Source: Caballeronia megalochromosomata (lineage in GTDB: Bacteria; Pseudomonadota; Gammaproteobacteria; Burkholderiales; Burkholderiaceae). Taken from it: a stretch of 55,097 nucleotides of DNA. The DNA lies in assembly GCA_001580565.1 (NCBI GenBank), contig LRBF01000079.1:1-55097 (forward strand). Direction: 5' to 3'. Within the stretch, counting starts at the first letter, position 1, and every line of letters starts with the position of its first letter. The notes below the pieces were generated by a model. That model was given only the letters and a program-made list of their open reading frames with translations, searched no databases and was not told the origin of the DNA. This document shows positions 18,432 to 26,996 of the stretch, piece after piece. A program made the translations under genes and the position numbers.

Positions 18432-18785
18432 TCGATATCCGTGTCTTCCGATCCAGCTTCCGCCGCCAGCCCGATCACGTCCGATGACCGCGTCGTGCCG
18501 CTCGCCGATCTCTTTCGCCTGCTCGGTGACCCGACGCGCCTGCGCATCGTGCTCGCGTGCGTCGAACAGCGGCGCGCGGTGGGGGCGATCGCGGAGCTGC
18601 TCGGGCTGTCGGCGTCGCTCGTGAGCCATCATCTGCGGCTGCTGCGCGCGGCGCGGATCGTGCGGGCCGAGCGCCAGGGCAAGCAGGTGTTCTACGTGGC
18701 GGCGGACCGCCACATCAGCGCGATGCTGGGAGAACTGCTGGAGCACATCGCGGAGCCGCAGGCGGAAGCCACGGACATCGAATGA
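18426..18785 (+). CDS. ArsR/SmtB family metal-sensing repressor, alpha5 (zinc-type) site
   Basis: A 119-aa winged-helix repressor. The recognition helix is LGLSASLVSHHLRLLRAARIV. The C-terminal alpha5 site is intact: Asp94, His96, His107 and Glu110 have the same spacing (D-x-H-x10-H-x2-E) as the Zn ligands of cyanobacterial SmtB. The alpha3 Cys motif (ELCVCDL) of arsenic and cadmium sensors is absent, so zinc, or cobalt/nickel, is the likely inducer. The ATG lies inside its own operator, implying autoregulation. It is followed after 25 bases by the CDF exporter gene, the expected regulon. Confidence 0.92.
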   Translation: MLSISVSSDPASAASPITSDDRVVPLADLFRLLGDPTRLRIVLACVEQRRAVGAIAELLGLSASLVSHHLRLLRAARIVRAERQGKQVFYVAADRHISAMLGELLEHIAEPQAEATDIE

Positions 18786-18810
18786 CAGCCACCGGATCAC
18801 GAGCACACCC

Positions 18811-19797
18811 ATGAGCACGCATCAGCACGAAGAACACGAATCTCACGAGGGGCACGCGCACAGCCATGGGCACGATCATGCCCACGGGCATGGGCATCAT
18901 CACCATCAGGCGCCGCAGGAAGGGCAGGGCCGCACGTTCGCGATCGCGGTCGGCCTGAATGTGGTGATCGTGATCGTGCAGGCTGTCTACGGTTTTCTCG
19001 CGCATTCGACCGCGCTGCTCGCCGATGCCGGCCACAATCTCTCCGACGTGCTGGGCCTTCTGCTCGCGTGGGGCGCCGTGTGGCTCGGCAAGCGCCAGCC
19101 GAACGCGCGCTATACCTTCGGCCTCGGCAGTTCGTCGATCCTGGCGTCGCTCGCCAATGCGGCGCTGCTGCTCTTCGCGTGCGGCGCGATCGTGCTCGAG
19201 TCGATCCAGCGTCTGCTCAACCCGGCGCCCGTCGCGGGGCTCGACGTGTTCATCGTCGCGACCCTCGGCATGATCGTGAACGGTTTCTCCGCGTGGCTCT
19301 TCATGCGCGGCAGCAAGGAAGACCTCAACGTGCGCGGCGCCTTCCTGCACATGGCCGCCGATGCCGCGATCTCCGCCGCCGTCGCGGTGAGCGGTCTCAT
19401 CATCCTGTTCACGGGTGCGAGCTGGCTCGATCCGCTGATGAGCCTGATCGTCGTGTCGGTCATCGTCTACGGCACGTGGGGTCTCGGGCGCGACGCGATG
19501 CGCCTCGCGATGGCCGCCGTGCCGCCTTCGGTCGACCTGCGGCGCATCGAGCAATATCTGACGCAACTGCCCGGCGTGCGCGACGTGCACGATCTGCACG
19601 TATGGGCGCTCTCGACGACCGAAAACGCGCTCACGGTCCATCTCGTGATGCCGCAAGGCCATCCCGGCGATGCGTTCGTGCAGGGCGTCGTCACGACGCT
19701 GCGTAGTGACTATTCGATGCATCACGCGACCGTGCAGGTGGAGTTCGGCGAAGCCTGCCACGCGTGCGTGCTGAGCGAGCGCGGGCACGCACACTGA
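18811..19797 (+). CDS. Cation diffusion facilitator, Zn2+/Cd2+/Co2+ efflux (CzcD-like)
   Basis: A 328-aa CDF transporter of six TM helices plus a cytoplasmic dimerisation domain. The N-terminus has a dense His cluster (16 His in residues 4-32), typical of zinc-handling members. The transport-site ligands are HxxxD in TM2 (His75, Asp79) and HxxxD in TM5 (His180, Asp184), which is the Zn/Cd pattern. DVHDLHVWALS in the C-terminal domain matches the family. It exports the metal from cytoplasm to periplasm by proton antiport. Co-transcribed with and presumably repressed by the adjacent ArsR-type protein. Confidence 0.94.
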   Translation: MSTHQHEEHESHEGHAHSHGHDHAHGHGHHHHQAPQEGQGRTFAIAVGLNVVIVIVQAVYGFLAHSTALLADAGHNLSDVLGLLLAWGAVWLGKRQPNARYTFGLGSSSILASLANAALLLFACGAIVLESIQRLLNPAPVAGLDVFIVATLGMIVNGFSAWLFMRGSKEDLNVRGAFLHMAADAAISAAVAVSGLIILFTGASWLDPLMSLIVVSVIVYGTWGLGRDAMRLAMAAVPPSVDLRRIEQYLTQLPGVRDVHDLHVWALSTTENALTVHLVMPQGHPGDAFVQGVVTTLRSDYSMHHATVQVEFGEACHACVLSERGHAH

Positions 19798-19865
19798 GGT
19801 CGATGCGGCTAAAAACGGAGGGTACGGGCGTACACTAGACGCCGTGACGTTTTGGGGGAGGACGC

Positions 19866-21602
19866 ATGTTCGCGCCAAAGCTGAATCCGAACGACAAGCT
19901 GGACGTGGCGCCCGTTCTGATCGTCGGCGCCGGTCCGACGGGCCTCGCCGCCGCGATGAGCCTCTCGCGCGCGCATGTCCCGGTCCGGCTCGTCGACAAG
20001 GCGCGCGAGCCGTCGCCGCATTCACGCGCGATCGGCATTCAGGCGCGCACGCTCGAACTCTTCGAGCAGCATCGCGTCGTCAAGCCGTTTCTCGAGCTCG
20101 GCCATCGCGCGCGCGTCGCGAATCTCTATTCGAACGGACAGCGCCTCGCGCGTCTCGACTTCGATCCGCTGCAGACGCGCTATCCCTATCTGCTCTTTCT
20201 CGAGCAGTCGCAGACCGAACGCCTGCTCGCGCAGCATCTGGCGGGCCATCATGTCGACGTCGAACGCGGCGTCGAAGTGGTCGATTTCTCGCAGGGCTCG
20301 GCGGGCCTGCAGGCGACGCTGCGCCATCCCAACGGACGCGATGAACTGTTGCGGCCTTCGTATCTGATCGCGGCGGACGGCGCGCACAGCTTCGTGCGGC
20401 ATCGGCTCGGCATCGGATTCGACGGCAAGACGTTCGATCAAACCTATCTGCTCGCCGATCTCCAGGCGGACTCCGACTGGCCAGACGACGAGTTCCACAT
20501 CTTCGCGTCGGGCGAAGGCCTCGCCGCGCTCTTTCCAATGGGCGGCGACCGCGCGCGCCTGATCGCGGATCTGCCGGCGCCGGTCGCGCAGGCGGTCAAC
20601 GCGGCTGAAAAGAAAGCCGGCCCGACGCTCGATGAATGCCGCGCGCTCGTCGAACGGCGCGTGCACCACAAGGTCGCGCTGTCGAACCTGACGTGGTCGT
20701 CGTACTTTCACCTGAACAGCCGCATGGTCGACAAGCTGCGCGTGGAGCGCGTGTTCCTCGCGGGCGATTCGGCGCACGTGCATAGTCCCGCCGGCGCGCA
20801 GGGCATGAACACCGGCATTCAGGAGGCGTTCAATCTCGGCTGGAAGATCGCGCGCATGCTCGCGGGCGGCGCGCCTGAGCGGCTGCTCGACAGCTATCAC
20901 ACGGAGCGCCATCCGATCGAGCGCGACGTGCTGCGCCAGACGAGCATGCTCACGCAGATGGCCGGCGCCGAGCACGGTCCGATGAAGCTGATGCGCGAGC
21001 ACGTGATGCCCGCGCTCGCCGCCATCGGCCCGTTGCGCGACGCGATGCGGCGCACGGTGAGCGAGCTGTCGATCAACTATCGCAAGAGTCCGCTCACGCT
21101 GGAGCGTCTGCTCGACGGCGGCCCGCGCGCGGGCGAGCGCGCGCCCGATGCGCGCGTGCATGTCGTCGACGGGCCGCTCGGGCGCCTGCCGGGCGTCGGC
21201 TGTCTCTACGATCTCCACGATCCCGGCTGCTTCTCGCTTTTTCTGCTCGTGAATCCGTCGGGCGAAGACGACATCGCGCTTGCGCCCGCGACCATCACCG
21301 TGGCGCACGCGATGCGCGATCCAGATCTCGACGGCTTCGTGAAAGCCCTCGACAACATCATGCCGAACGCGGTGCGCGTCTGGCGCATCACCGACTTGCA
21401 CGGCGAGGGCGCGAATTCGCTTACCGACAACTACGGCCGCACGCGTCCCGCGTTCTATCTCGTGCGTCCCGATGGCTATATCGCCGCGCGCGGGCGCGCG
21501 CCATCGGACGTGCATGGCCTGCTGCGTCACTGCGAGACGTGGTTCGGCGCGCAGGACACGAGCACCGAGCGGCAGCCGGAACGCGAATATCGCGAGGATT
21601 AA
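19866..21602 (+). CDS. FAD-dependent aromatic hydroxylase (class A flavoprotein monooxygenase)
   Basis: A 578-aa flavoprotein of the PheA/TfdB/MhpA group. Motifs are the FAD Rossmann GAGPTG (21-26), the DG motif AADGAHSFVR, and the GD motif FLAGDSAHVHSPAGAQGMNTGIQEAFNLGWK. A C-terminal thioredoxin-like domain (from about 430) is typical of phenol hydroxylases. It should hydroxylate a phenolic compound using NAD(P)H and O2. GGGGGAGG seven bases upstream supports ATG 19866. No ring-cleavage genes are adjacent, so the substrate is unknown. It overlaps nothing and ends at a terminator. Confidence 0.9.
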   Translation: MFAPKLNPNDKLDVAPVLIVGAGPTGLAAAMSLSRAHVPVRLVDKAREPSPHSRAIGIQARTLELFEQHRVVKPFLELGHRARVANLYSNGQRLARLDFDPLQTRYPYLLFLEQSQTERLLAQHLAGHHVDVERGVEVVDFSQGSAGLQATLRHPNGRDELLRPSYLIAADGAHSFVRHRLGIGFDGKTFDQTYLLADLQADSDWPDDEFHIFASGEGLAALFPMGGDRARLIADLPAPVAQAVNAAEKKAGPTLDECRALVERRVHHKVALSNLTWSSYFHLNSRMVDKLRVERVFLAGDSAHVHSPAGAQGMNTGIQEAFNLGWKIARMLAGGAPERLLDSYHTERHPIERDVLRQTSMLTQMAGAEHGPMKLMREHVMPALAAIGPLRDAMRRTVSELSINYRKSPLTLERLLDGGPRAGERAPDARVHVVDGPLGRLPGVGCLYDLHDPGCFSLFLLVNPSGEDDIALAPATITVAHAMRDPDLDGFVKALDNIMPNAVRVWRITDLHGEGANSLTDNYGRTRPAFYLVRPDGYIAARGRAPSDVHGLLRHCETWFGAQDTSTERQPEREYRED

Positions 21603-21627
21603 AAAAGCCCTGCGGTGCAGGGCTTTG
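21600..21627. terminator. Terminator between hydroxylase and formate dehydrogenase operon
   Basis: Stem AAAGCCCTGC (21604-21613) pairs with GCAGGGCTTT (21617-21626). A run of six A before it gives a T tract on the minus strand, so it best terminates the fds operon; it can also act on the plus strand. Confidence 0.85.
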
Positions 21628-21645
21628 ATTCGTGTGCCAGAGGCT

Positions 21646-21891
21646 TCACGCTGGCGCTGTCTTCGGCTGCAGATCCGCCTTGTGCAGGTTCAGCGCCTCG
21701 CGCACGATCGGCTCCATCGTCGCGCTTGCCTCCGGATCGTCGAGCGCGGCGAGAATCGCGAGCCGCATGCGCGGTTCCCAGAAGCGGTGGATGTGATCCG
21801 CGACGCTATCGACGGCTTCGGCGCGGTCCGGCATCGAATCGAAGAATTCGCCGATGCGGTTCGCCATCTCGATCAGGTTATCGACATCCAT
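21646..21891 (-). CDS. fdsD: Formate dehydrogenase delta subunit
   Basis: An 81-aa acidic protein (MDVDNLIEMANRIGEFF, ADHIHRFWEPRMR) matching the FdsD family. FdsD is needed for maturation or stability of the soluble NAD-dependent formate dehydrogenase and is not catalytic. Its start is three bases from the fdsA stop, and its RBS (AGGAAA) lies in the end of fdsA, so translation is coupled. It is the last gene of the operon. Confidence 0.92.
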   Translation of the reverse strand: MDVDNLIEMANRIGEFFDSMPDRAEAVDSVADHIHRFWEPRMRLAILAALDDPEASATMEPIVREALNLHKADLQPKTAPA

Positions 21892-21894
21892 TTG

Positions 21895-24816
21895 TTATTT
21901 TCCTGAAGTGGTCGTGGCGAGGTTCAGCAACTCGAGCTGCTGCGTGTTGAAGCGCGAATAGTCCTTCTGCCATTGCGACGGCTGCTCCACCGGCATCACC
22001 TGCACCGCCGTCACCTTGTACTCCGGACAGTTGGTCGCCCAGTCGGACGAGTCCGTCGTGATGACGTTCGCGCCCGATTCCGGGAAGTGGAACGTCGTGT
22101 ACACGACGCCCGGCTGCATGCGCTCTGAGATCTTCGCGCGCAGCACCGTCTGACCCGCGCGCGACTCGATGCCGACCCAGTCGTCTTCCCTGATGCCGCG
22201 ATCCTCCGCGTCGACCGGATGAATCTCCAGCCGGTCCTCGTCGTGCCATTGCGAGTTTTCGGTGCGCCGCGTCTGCGCGCCGACGTTGTACTGCGACAGG
22301 ATGCGCCCGGTCGTGAGGAGCAGCGGATATTTGCGCGTGACCTTCTCCGGCGTCGCGATGAACTTCGTGATGACGAAGCGTCCCTTGCCGCGCACGAATT
22401 CGTCGATGTGCATCGTCGGCGTGCCGTCCGGCGCTTTCTCGTTGCACGGCCACTGAATGCTGCCGAGCTCGTCGAGGCGATCGTACGAGACGCCGTGGAA
22501 GGTCGGCGTGAGACGCGCGATCTCGTCCATGATTTCCGACGGGTTCGCGTAGTTCATCTCGTAGCCGAGCGCGCGCGAGAGCTTGATCGTCACTTCCCAG
22601 TCGGAATAGCCGGGCAGCGGCGGCATCACCTTGCGCACGCGCGAAATGCGGCGCTCGGCGTTGGTGAAGGTGCCGTCCTTTTCGAGGAAGGTCGAGCCGG
22701 GCAGCAGGACGTGCGCGTACTTCGCCGTTTCGTTCAGGAAGATGTCCTGCACGACGATGCATTCCATCGAAGACAGCGCATCCGACACGTGCTGCGTGTT
22801 CGGGTCCGACTGGACAATGTCCTCGCCCTGGCAATAGAGGCCCATGAAGGTGCCGTGCATCGCGGCATCGAACATGTTCGGAATGCGCAGGCCCGGCTCC
22901 GGCTGAAGCTTCACGTCCCATGCTTCTTCGAAGAGCGCGCGCGTTGCCGCATCACCGATATGCCGATAACCCGGCAACTCGTGCGGGAACGAGCCCATGT
23001 CGCACGAGCCCTGGACGTTGTTCTGCCCGCGCAGCGGATTCACGCCGACGCCTTCGCGGCCGATGTTACCCGTCGCCATCGCGAGATTCGCGATGCCCAT
23101 GACCGTGGTCGAGCCTTGCGCGTGCTCGGTCACGCCGAGGCCGTAGTAGATCGCGCCGTTGCCGCCGAGCGCGTAGATGCGCGCGGCTTCGCGGACCTGC
23201 TGCGCGGGCACGCCGGTGATGGCTTCCATCGCTTCGGGCGAGTTTTCTTCCTTCGCGACGAAATCGCGCCACTGGCCGAAGGCGCGCTCTTCGCAGCGTT
23301 CGGCGATGAAGTCTTCCTTCAGCAAGCCTTCCGTGACGATGACGTGCGCGAGCGAATTGACCATCGCGACGTTCGTGCCGGGCCGCAATTGCAGGTGATA
23401 CTGCGCCTTCACATGCGGCGTATCGACGATATCGATGCGGCGCGGATCGATCACGATCAGCTTCGCGCCTTCGCGAATGCGGCGCTTCAGGCGCGAGCCG
23501 AACACGGGATGGCCGTCGGTCGGATTCGCGCCCATCACGATGATCACATCCGATTGCTCGACCGATGCGAAGGTCTGCGTGCCCGCCGATTCGCCGAGCG
23601 TCGTCTTGAGGCCGTAGCCGGTCGGCGAGTGGCACACGCGCGCGCAGGTATCGACGTTGTTGTTGCCGAACGCGGCGCGCACGAGCTTCTGCACGAGATA
23701 CGTCTCTTCGTTCGTGCAGCGCGACGACGTGATGCCGCCGATCGAATCGCGCCCGTACTTGTCCTGAATGCGGCGGAATTCGCTCGCCGCGTAGGTGAGC
23801 GCTTCGTCCCACGACACTTCGCGCCATGGATCGGTGATCTTCGCGCGGATCATCGGCTTCTTGATGCGGTCCTTGTGCGTCGCGTAACCCCATGCGAAGC
23901 GGCCCTTCACGCACGCGTGGCCTTCGTTCGCCTGGCCGTTCTTGTTCGGCGTCATGCGCACGACGGTGTTGCCCTTCATCTCGGCCTTGAGCGAGCAGCC
24001 GACGCCGCAGTACGCGCACGTCGTGATCGCCGAATGCTCGGCCTGACCGAGCATGATGACGGTCTTTTCCTGCAGCGTCGCGGTCGGGCATGCGGCGACG
24101 CACGCCCCGCACGACACGCATTCCGATTCCATGAACGGCACGTTCTCGCTCGCCGCGACGCGCGATTCGAAACCACGTCCCGCGATGGTCAACGCGAACG
24201 TGCCTTGCGTTTCTTCGCATGCGCGCACGCATCGATTGCAGACGATGCACTTCGACGGATCGTAGGTGAAGTACGGATTCGACTCGTCCTTCTTGTCCTT
24301 CAGATGGTTCGCGCCTTCATAGCCGTAGCGCACTTCACGCAGGCCGACGACGCCCGCCATGTCCTGCAGTTCGCAATCGCCGTTGGCGGGGCAGGTGAGG
24401 CAATCGAGCGGGTGATCGGAGATGTAGAGCTCCATCACGTTGCGGCGCAGCGATTGCAGCTTGTCGGTTTGCGTGCGGACCTTCATGCCCGCTTCGACGG
24501 GCGTCGTGCACGACGCCGGATAGCCGCGCTTGCCTTCGATCTCGACGAGGCACAAACGGCACGAGCCCCACGGTTCCAGAGAATCGGTCGCGCAGAGCTT
24601 CGGCACGTTGACGCCGGCTTCGATGGCGGCGCGCATCACCGAGGTGCCCGCGGGCACCGTGACGGATTCGCCGTCGATTTCCAGCGTTACGTCGATATCG
24701 GCGTGACGCAGCGGCGTGCCGTAGTCGGTTTCATCGAGCGGGTCGCGACGCTGCACCGAGGCCGCGCTCTTGCACGCGCAGTTGCCGGAGCCGCAGCCGT
24801 TGATCGTGTTGGACAT
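21895..24816 (-). CDS. fdsA: NAD-dependent formate dehydrogenase alpha subunit (Mo-bis-MGD)
   Basis: A 973-aa catalytic subunit that oxidises formate to CO2. N-terminal [2Fe-2S] ligands are Cys75, 86, 89 and 103; a His-Cys3 [4Fe-4S] site is His135, Cys139, 142 and 148; two ferredoxin-type clusters use Cys190-200 and Cys233-243; another uses Cys267, 270, 274 and 302. The molybdenum ligand is Cys395 in CHSPTGYG, a Cys not selenocysteine enzyme. Homologous to Cupriavidus necator and Rhodobacter FdsA. RBS AAGGAGAC supports the start. An extra Cys-rich motif (Cys8, 13, 15) is at the extreme N-terminus. Confidence 0.97.
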   Translation of the reverse strand: MSNTINGCGSGNCACKSAASVQRRDPLDETDYGTPLRHADIDVTLEIDGESVTVPAGTSVMRAAIEAGVNVPKLCATDSLEPWGSCRLCLVEIEGKRGYPASCTTPVEAGMKVRTQTDKLQSLRRNVMELYISDHPLDCLTCPANGDCELQDMAGVVGLREVRYGYEGANHLKDKKDESNPYFTYDPSKCIVCNRCVRACEETQGTFALTIAGRGFESRVAASENVPFMESECVSCGACVAACPTATLQEKTVIMLGQAEHSAITTCAYCGVGCSLKAEMKGNTVVRMTPNKNGQANEGHACVKGRFAWGYATHKDRIKKPMIRAKITDPWREVSWDEALTYAASEFRRIQDKYGRDSIGGITSSRCTNEETYLVQKLVRAAFGNNNVDTCARVCHSPTGYGLKTTLGESAGTQTFASVEQSDVIIVMGANPTDGHPVFGSRLKRRIREGAKLIVIDPRRIDIVDTPHVKAQYHLQLRPGTNVAMVNSLAHVIVTEGLLKEDFIAERCEERAFGQWRDFVAKEENSPEAMEAITGVPAQQVREAARIYALGGNGAIYYGLGVTEHAQGSTTVMGIANLAMATGNIGREGVGVNPLRGQNNVQGSCDMGSFPHELPGYRHIGDAATRALFEEAWDVKLQPEPGLRIPNMFDAAMHGTFMGLYCQGEDIVQSDPNTQHVSDALSSMECIVVQDIFLNETAKYAHVLLPGSTFLEKDGTFTNAERRISRVRKVMPPLPGYSDWEVTIKLSRALGYEMNYANPSEIMDEIARLTPTFHGVSYDRLDELGSIQWPCNEKAPDGTPTMHIDEFVRGKGRFVITKFIATPEKVTRKYPLLLTTGRILSQYNVGAQTRRTENSQWHDEDRLEIHPVDAEDRGIREDDWVGIESRAGQTVLRAKISERMQPGVVYTTFHFPESGANVITTDSSDWATNCPEYKVTAVQVMPVEQPSQWQKDYSRFNTQQLELLNLATTTSGK

Positions 24817-24826
24817 TGTTGTCTCC

Positions 24827-26383
24827 TTATGCCGCTTTCTGTGCGGGCGTGCGGGGCAGCCCGAAGTCCTCGGGGAAGTGATCGAGCGCGGACATCACCG
24901 GGAACGGCGTCATGCCGCCCATCGCGCAGAGCGAGCCGGACACCATCGTGTCGCACAGTTCGCGCAACAGCGTGATCTGCTTCACCGACGTATCGCCCTC
25001 ACGGATCTTCGCGATGACTTCCTCGCCGCGCGTCGAGCCGATGCGGCACGGCGTGCACTTGCCGCACGATTCGAGCGCGCAGAAGTGCATCGCGTATTGC
25101 GCGAGCTCGGCGAGATTCGATGTGTCGTCGTGAATCACCAGACCGCCGTGACCGACTACCGCGCCGACCTTCGCGTATTCCTCGTAGTCGAGCGGAATAT
25201 CCCACTGGCTTTCCGGCAGATACGTGCCGAGCGGGCCGCCCACCTGCACCGCGCGCGCTGGACGTCCAGTCGCGGTGCCGTCGCCGTAGGTGTAGATCAG
25301 TTCGCGCAGCGTCACGCCGAACGCGAGCTCGACGAGTCCGCCTTGCTTCACGTTGCCCGCGATCTGGAACGGCAGCGTGCCGCGCGAACGGCCCATGCCG
25401 AAGTCGCGATAGAAGGCCGCGCCCTTCGCGAAGATGATCGGTACCGTCGCGAGCGTGATGACGTTGTTGATGACCGTCGGCTTTCCGTACAGGCCGGTGA
25501 GCGCCGGCACCGGCGGCTTCGCGCGCACGATGCCGCGCTTGCCTTCGAGCGATTCGAGCAGCGCGGTTTCCTCGCCGCACACATACGCGCCCGCGCCCTT
25601 CGCCACATACAATTCGAACGCATGCGACGTGCCGAGCACGCTCGCGCCCAGCCAGCCGGCGTCGCGCGCCTTGTCGATCGCGCGGTTCAGCGTGTCGATC
25701 GAATGCGGATACTCGCTGCGCACGTAGATGTAGCCCTTGGTCGCGCCCACGGCCACGCCCGCGATGATCATGCCTTCGATCAGCATGTACGGATCGCTTT
25801 CCATGACGAGGCGGTCGGAGAACGTGCCGGAGTCGCCTTCGTCCGCGTTGCAGACGATGTACTTCTGGTCCGCGTACGCGCCGCGCACCGTCTTCCACTT
25901 GATGCCCGCGGGAAACGCCGCGCCGCCACGGCCGCGAAGGCCCGAATCGAGCAGCGCCTGGCAGACGGCGTCGCCGTTCATGTCGAGCACGTTGCGCAAA
26001 CCTTCGAGGCCGCCGAGCGCGGTGTAATCGTCGATGGACAGCGGGTCCGTGATGCCGATGCGCGCGAAGGTCAGGCGCTGCTGGTTCTTGAGATACGGAA
26101 TCTCGTCGACGACGCCGACGTTTTTCTCATGCGCCTTGCCTTCGTGAAAGCCGGCATCGAAGAGCGCGGTGACATCGTCGGCTTCGACGTTCGAATAGCC
26201 GACGCGCCCATCTGCCGTCTCGACTTCGACGAGCGGTTCGAGATAGAAGAGACCGCGCGAGCCGTTGCGCACGAGTTGCACGTCGAGGCCGCGCTTCTGC
26301 GCTTCGCTCGCGATGGCGCGCGCAACGTCTTCCGCGCCCAGCGCGAGCGCGGCGGAATCGATGGGAACGTAGATGCGCGTCAT
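24827..26383 (-). CDS. fdsB: NAD-dependent formate dehydrogenase beta subunit (FMN, NAD-binding)
   Basis: A 518-aa diaphorase subunit related to NuoF. A thioredoxin-like N-terminal domain precedes the FMN/NADH-binding region (GLRGRGGAAFPAGIKW; YICNADEGDSGTF-like VCNADEGDSGTFSDR) and a [4Fe-4S] site in ESCGKCTPCR near residue 440. It passes electrons from FdsA to NAD+. The start MTRIYVPIDS overlaps the fdsG stop by four bases (ATGA), showing translational coupling; upstream in-frame starts would run into fdsG. Confidence 0.96.
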   Translation of the reverse strand: MTRIYVPIDSAALALGAEDVARAIASEAQKRGLDVQLVRNGSRGLFYLEPLVEVETADGRVGYSNVEADDVTALFDAGFHEGKAHEKNVGVVDEIPYLKNQQRLTFARIGITDPLSIDDYTALGGLEGLRNVLDMNGDAVCQALLDSGLRGRGGAAFPAGIKWKTVRGAYADQKYIVCNADEGDSGTFSDRLVMESDPYMLIEGMIIAGVAVGATKGYIYVRSEYPHSIDTLNRAIDKARDAGWLGASVLGTSHAFELYVAKGAGAYVCGEETALLESLEGKRGIVRAKPPVPALTGLYGKPTVINNVITLATVPIIFAKGAAFYRDFGMGRSRGTLPFQIAGNVKQGGLVELAFGVTLRELIYTYGDGTATGRPARAVQVGGPLGTYLPESQWDIPLDYEEYAKVGAVVGHGGLVIHDDTSNLAELAQYAMHFCALESCGKCTPCRIGSTRGEEVIAKIREGDTSVKQITLLRELCDTMVSGSLCAMGGMTPFPVMSALDHFPEDFGLPRTPAQKAA

Positions 26384-26868
26384 GCCGTCACCTCTGCAAC
26401 CTTCGTCTGCGCCGCGGCGTAAAGACGATCGAACTTCGCCGGACTCACGCGCGCGTGCAATTCGCCGTTGATCATCAGCGCCGGAGACAGCGCGCATTGA
26501 CCGAGGCAGAACACGGATTCAAGCTCCGTGTCTTCGGCATGACCGCTGTCGAAGCGGCAACCCGTGCGCCCCTCGATGTGCTCCTTCAACGCTTCCGTGC
26601 CCATGCTGCGGCACGCTTCCGCGCGGCAAAGCTGCACGGTCACGCGCGCGGGCGGCGCGGAACGGAAGTGATGGTAGTAGGTGATCACGCCGTGCACTTC
26701 GGCGCGCGACAGCGATAGCGCCTGCGCGAGCGGCGCGATGGCCGTGTCCGGCACGTAGCCGATCTCGTCCTGGATGGCGTGGAGAATGGTCATCAACGTC
26801 GCGCCCTGTACCGCGTGGCGACGCACGAGTTCAGTTGATGCAGCGGCGGATGGCTGCGTATGTGTCAT
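26380..26868 (-). CDS. fdsG: NAD-dependent formate dehydrogenase gamma subunit
   Basis: A 162-aa NuoE-like subunit. Helical N-terminus (ILHAIQDEIGYVPD, LSRAEVHGVITYYHHF) and a thioredoxin-like domain with [2Fe-2S] ligands in QLCRAEAC and FCLGQC. It relays electrons in the FdsABG complex. First gene of the operon; GGAGGAG lies 6 bases before ATG 26868, which is preferred to an upstream in-frame start at 26916. Divergent from fdsR. Confidence 0.95.
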   Translation of the reverse strand: MTHTQPSAAASTELVRRHAVQGATLMTILHAIQDEIGYVPDTAIAPLAQALSLSRAEVHGVITYYHHFRSAPPARVTVQLCRAEACRSMGTEALKEHIEGRTGCRFDSGHAEDTELESVFCLGQCALSPALMINGELHARVSPAKFDRLYAAAQTKVAEVTA

Positions 26869-26883
26869 GGGGCTCCTCCAACA

Positions 26884-26938
26884 CTCGGCATATGTTTTGT
26901 CGGTACATATTTGCATCGATATAATTACGGGTGCCGAG
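26884..26938 (+). promoter_or_regulatory. fdsG-fdsR divergent control region: fdsR promoter flanked by inverted repeat
   Basis: The 128-base interval between fdsG and fdsR is AT-rich. On the plus strand TTGTCG (26897-26902), 17 bases and a perfect TATAAT (26920-26925) form a good sigma-70 promoter for fdsR. CTCGGCA (26884-26890) and TGCCGAG (26932-26938) flank it symmetrically, just upstream of the -35 and at the predicted start, which suggests regulator half-sites for autoregulation. The fdsG promoter must also lie here but is not clear. Confidence 0.55.
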
Positions 26939-26996
26939 CCGGTAAAAGAACAATAGGCGTCGTGATATATCTTGGCAATAGGAAGGGGGAGTGCAT

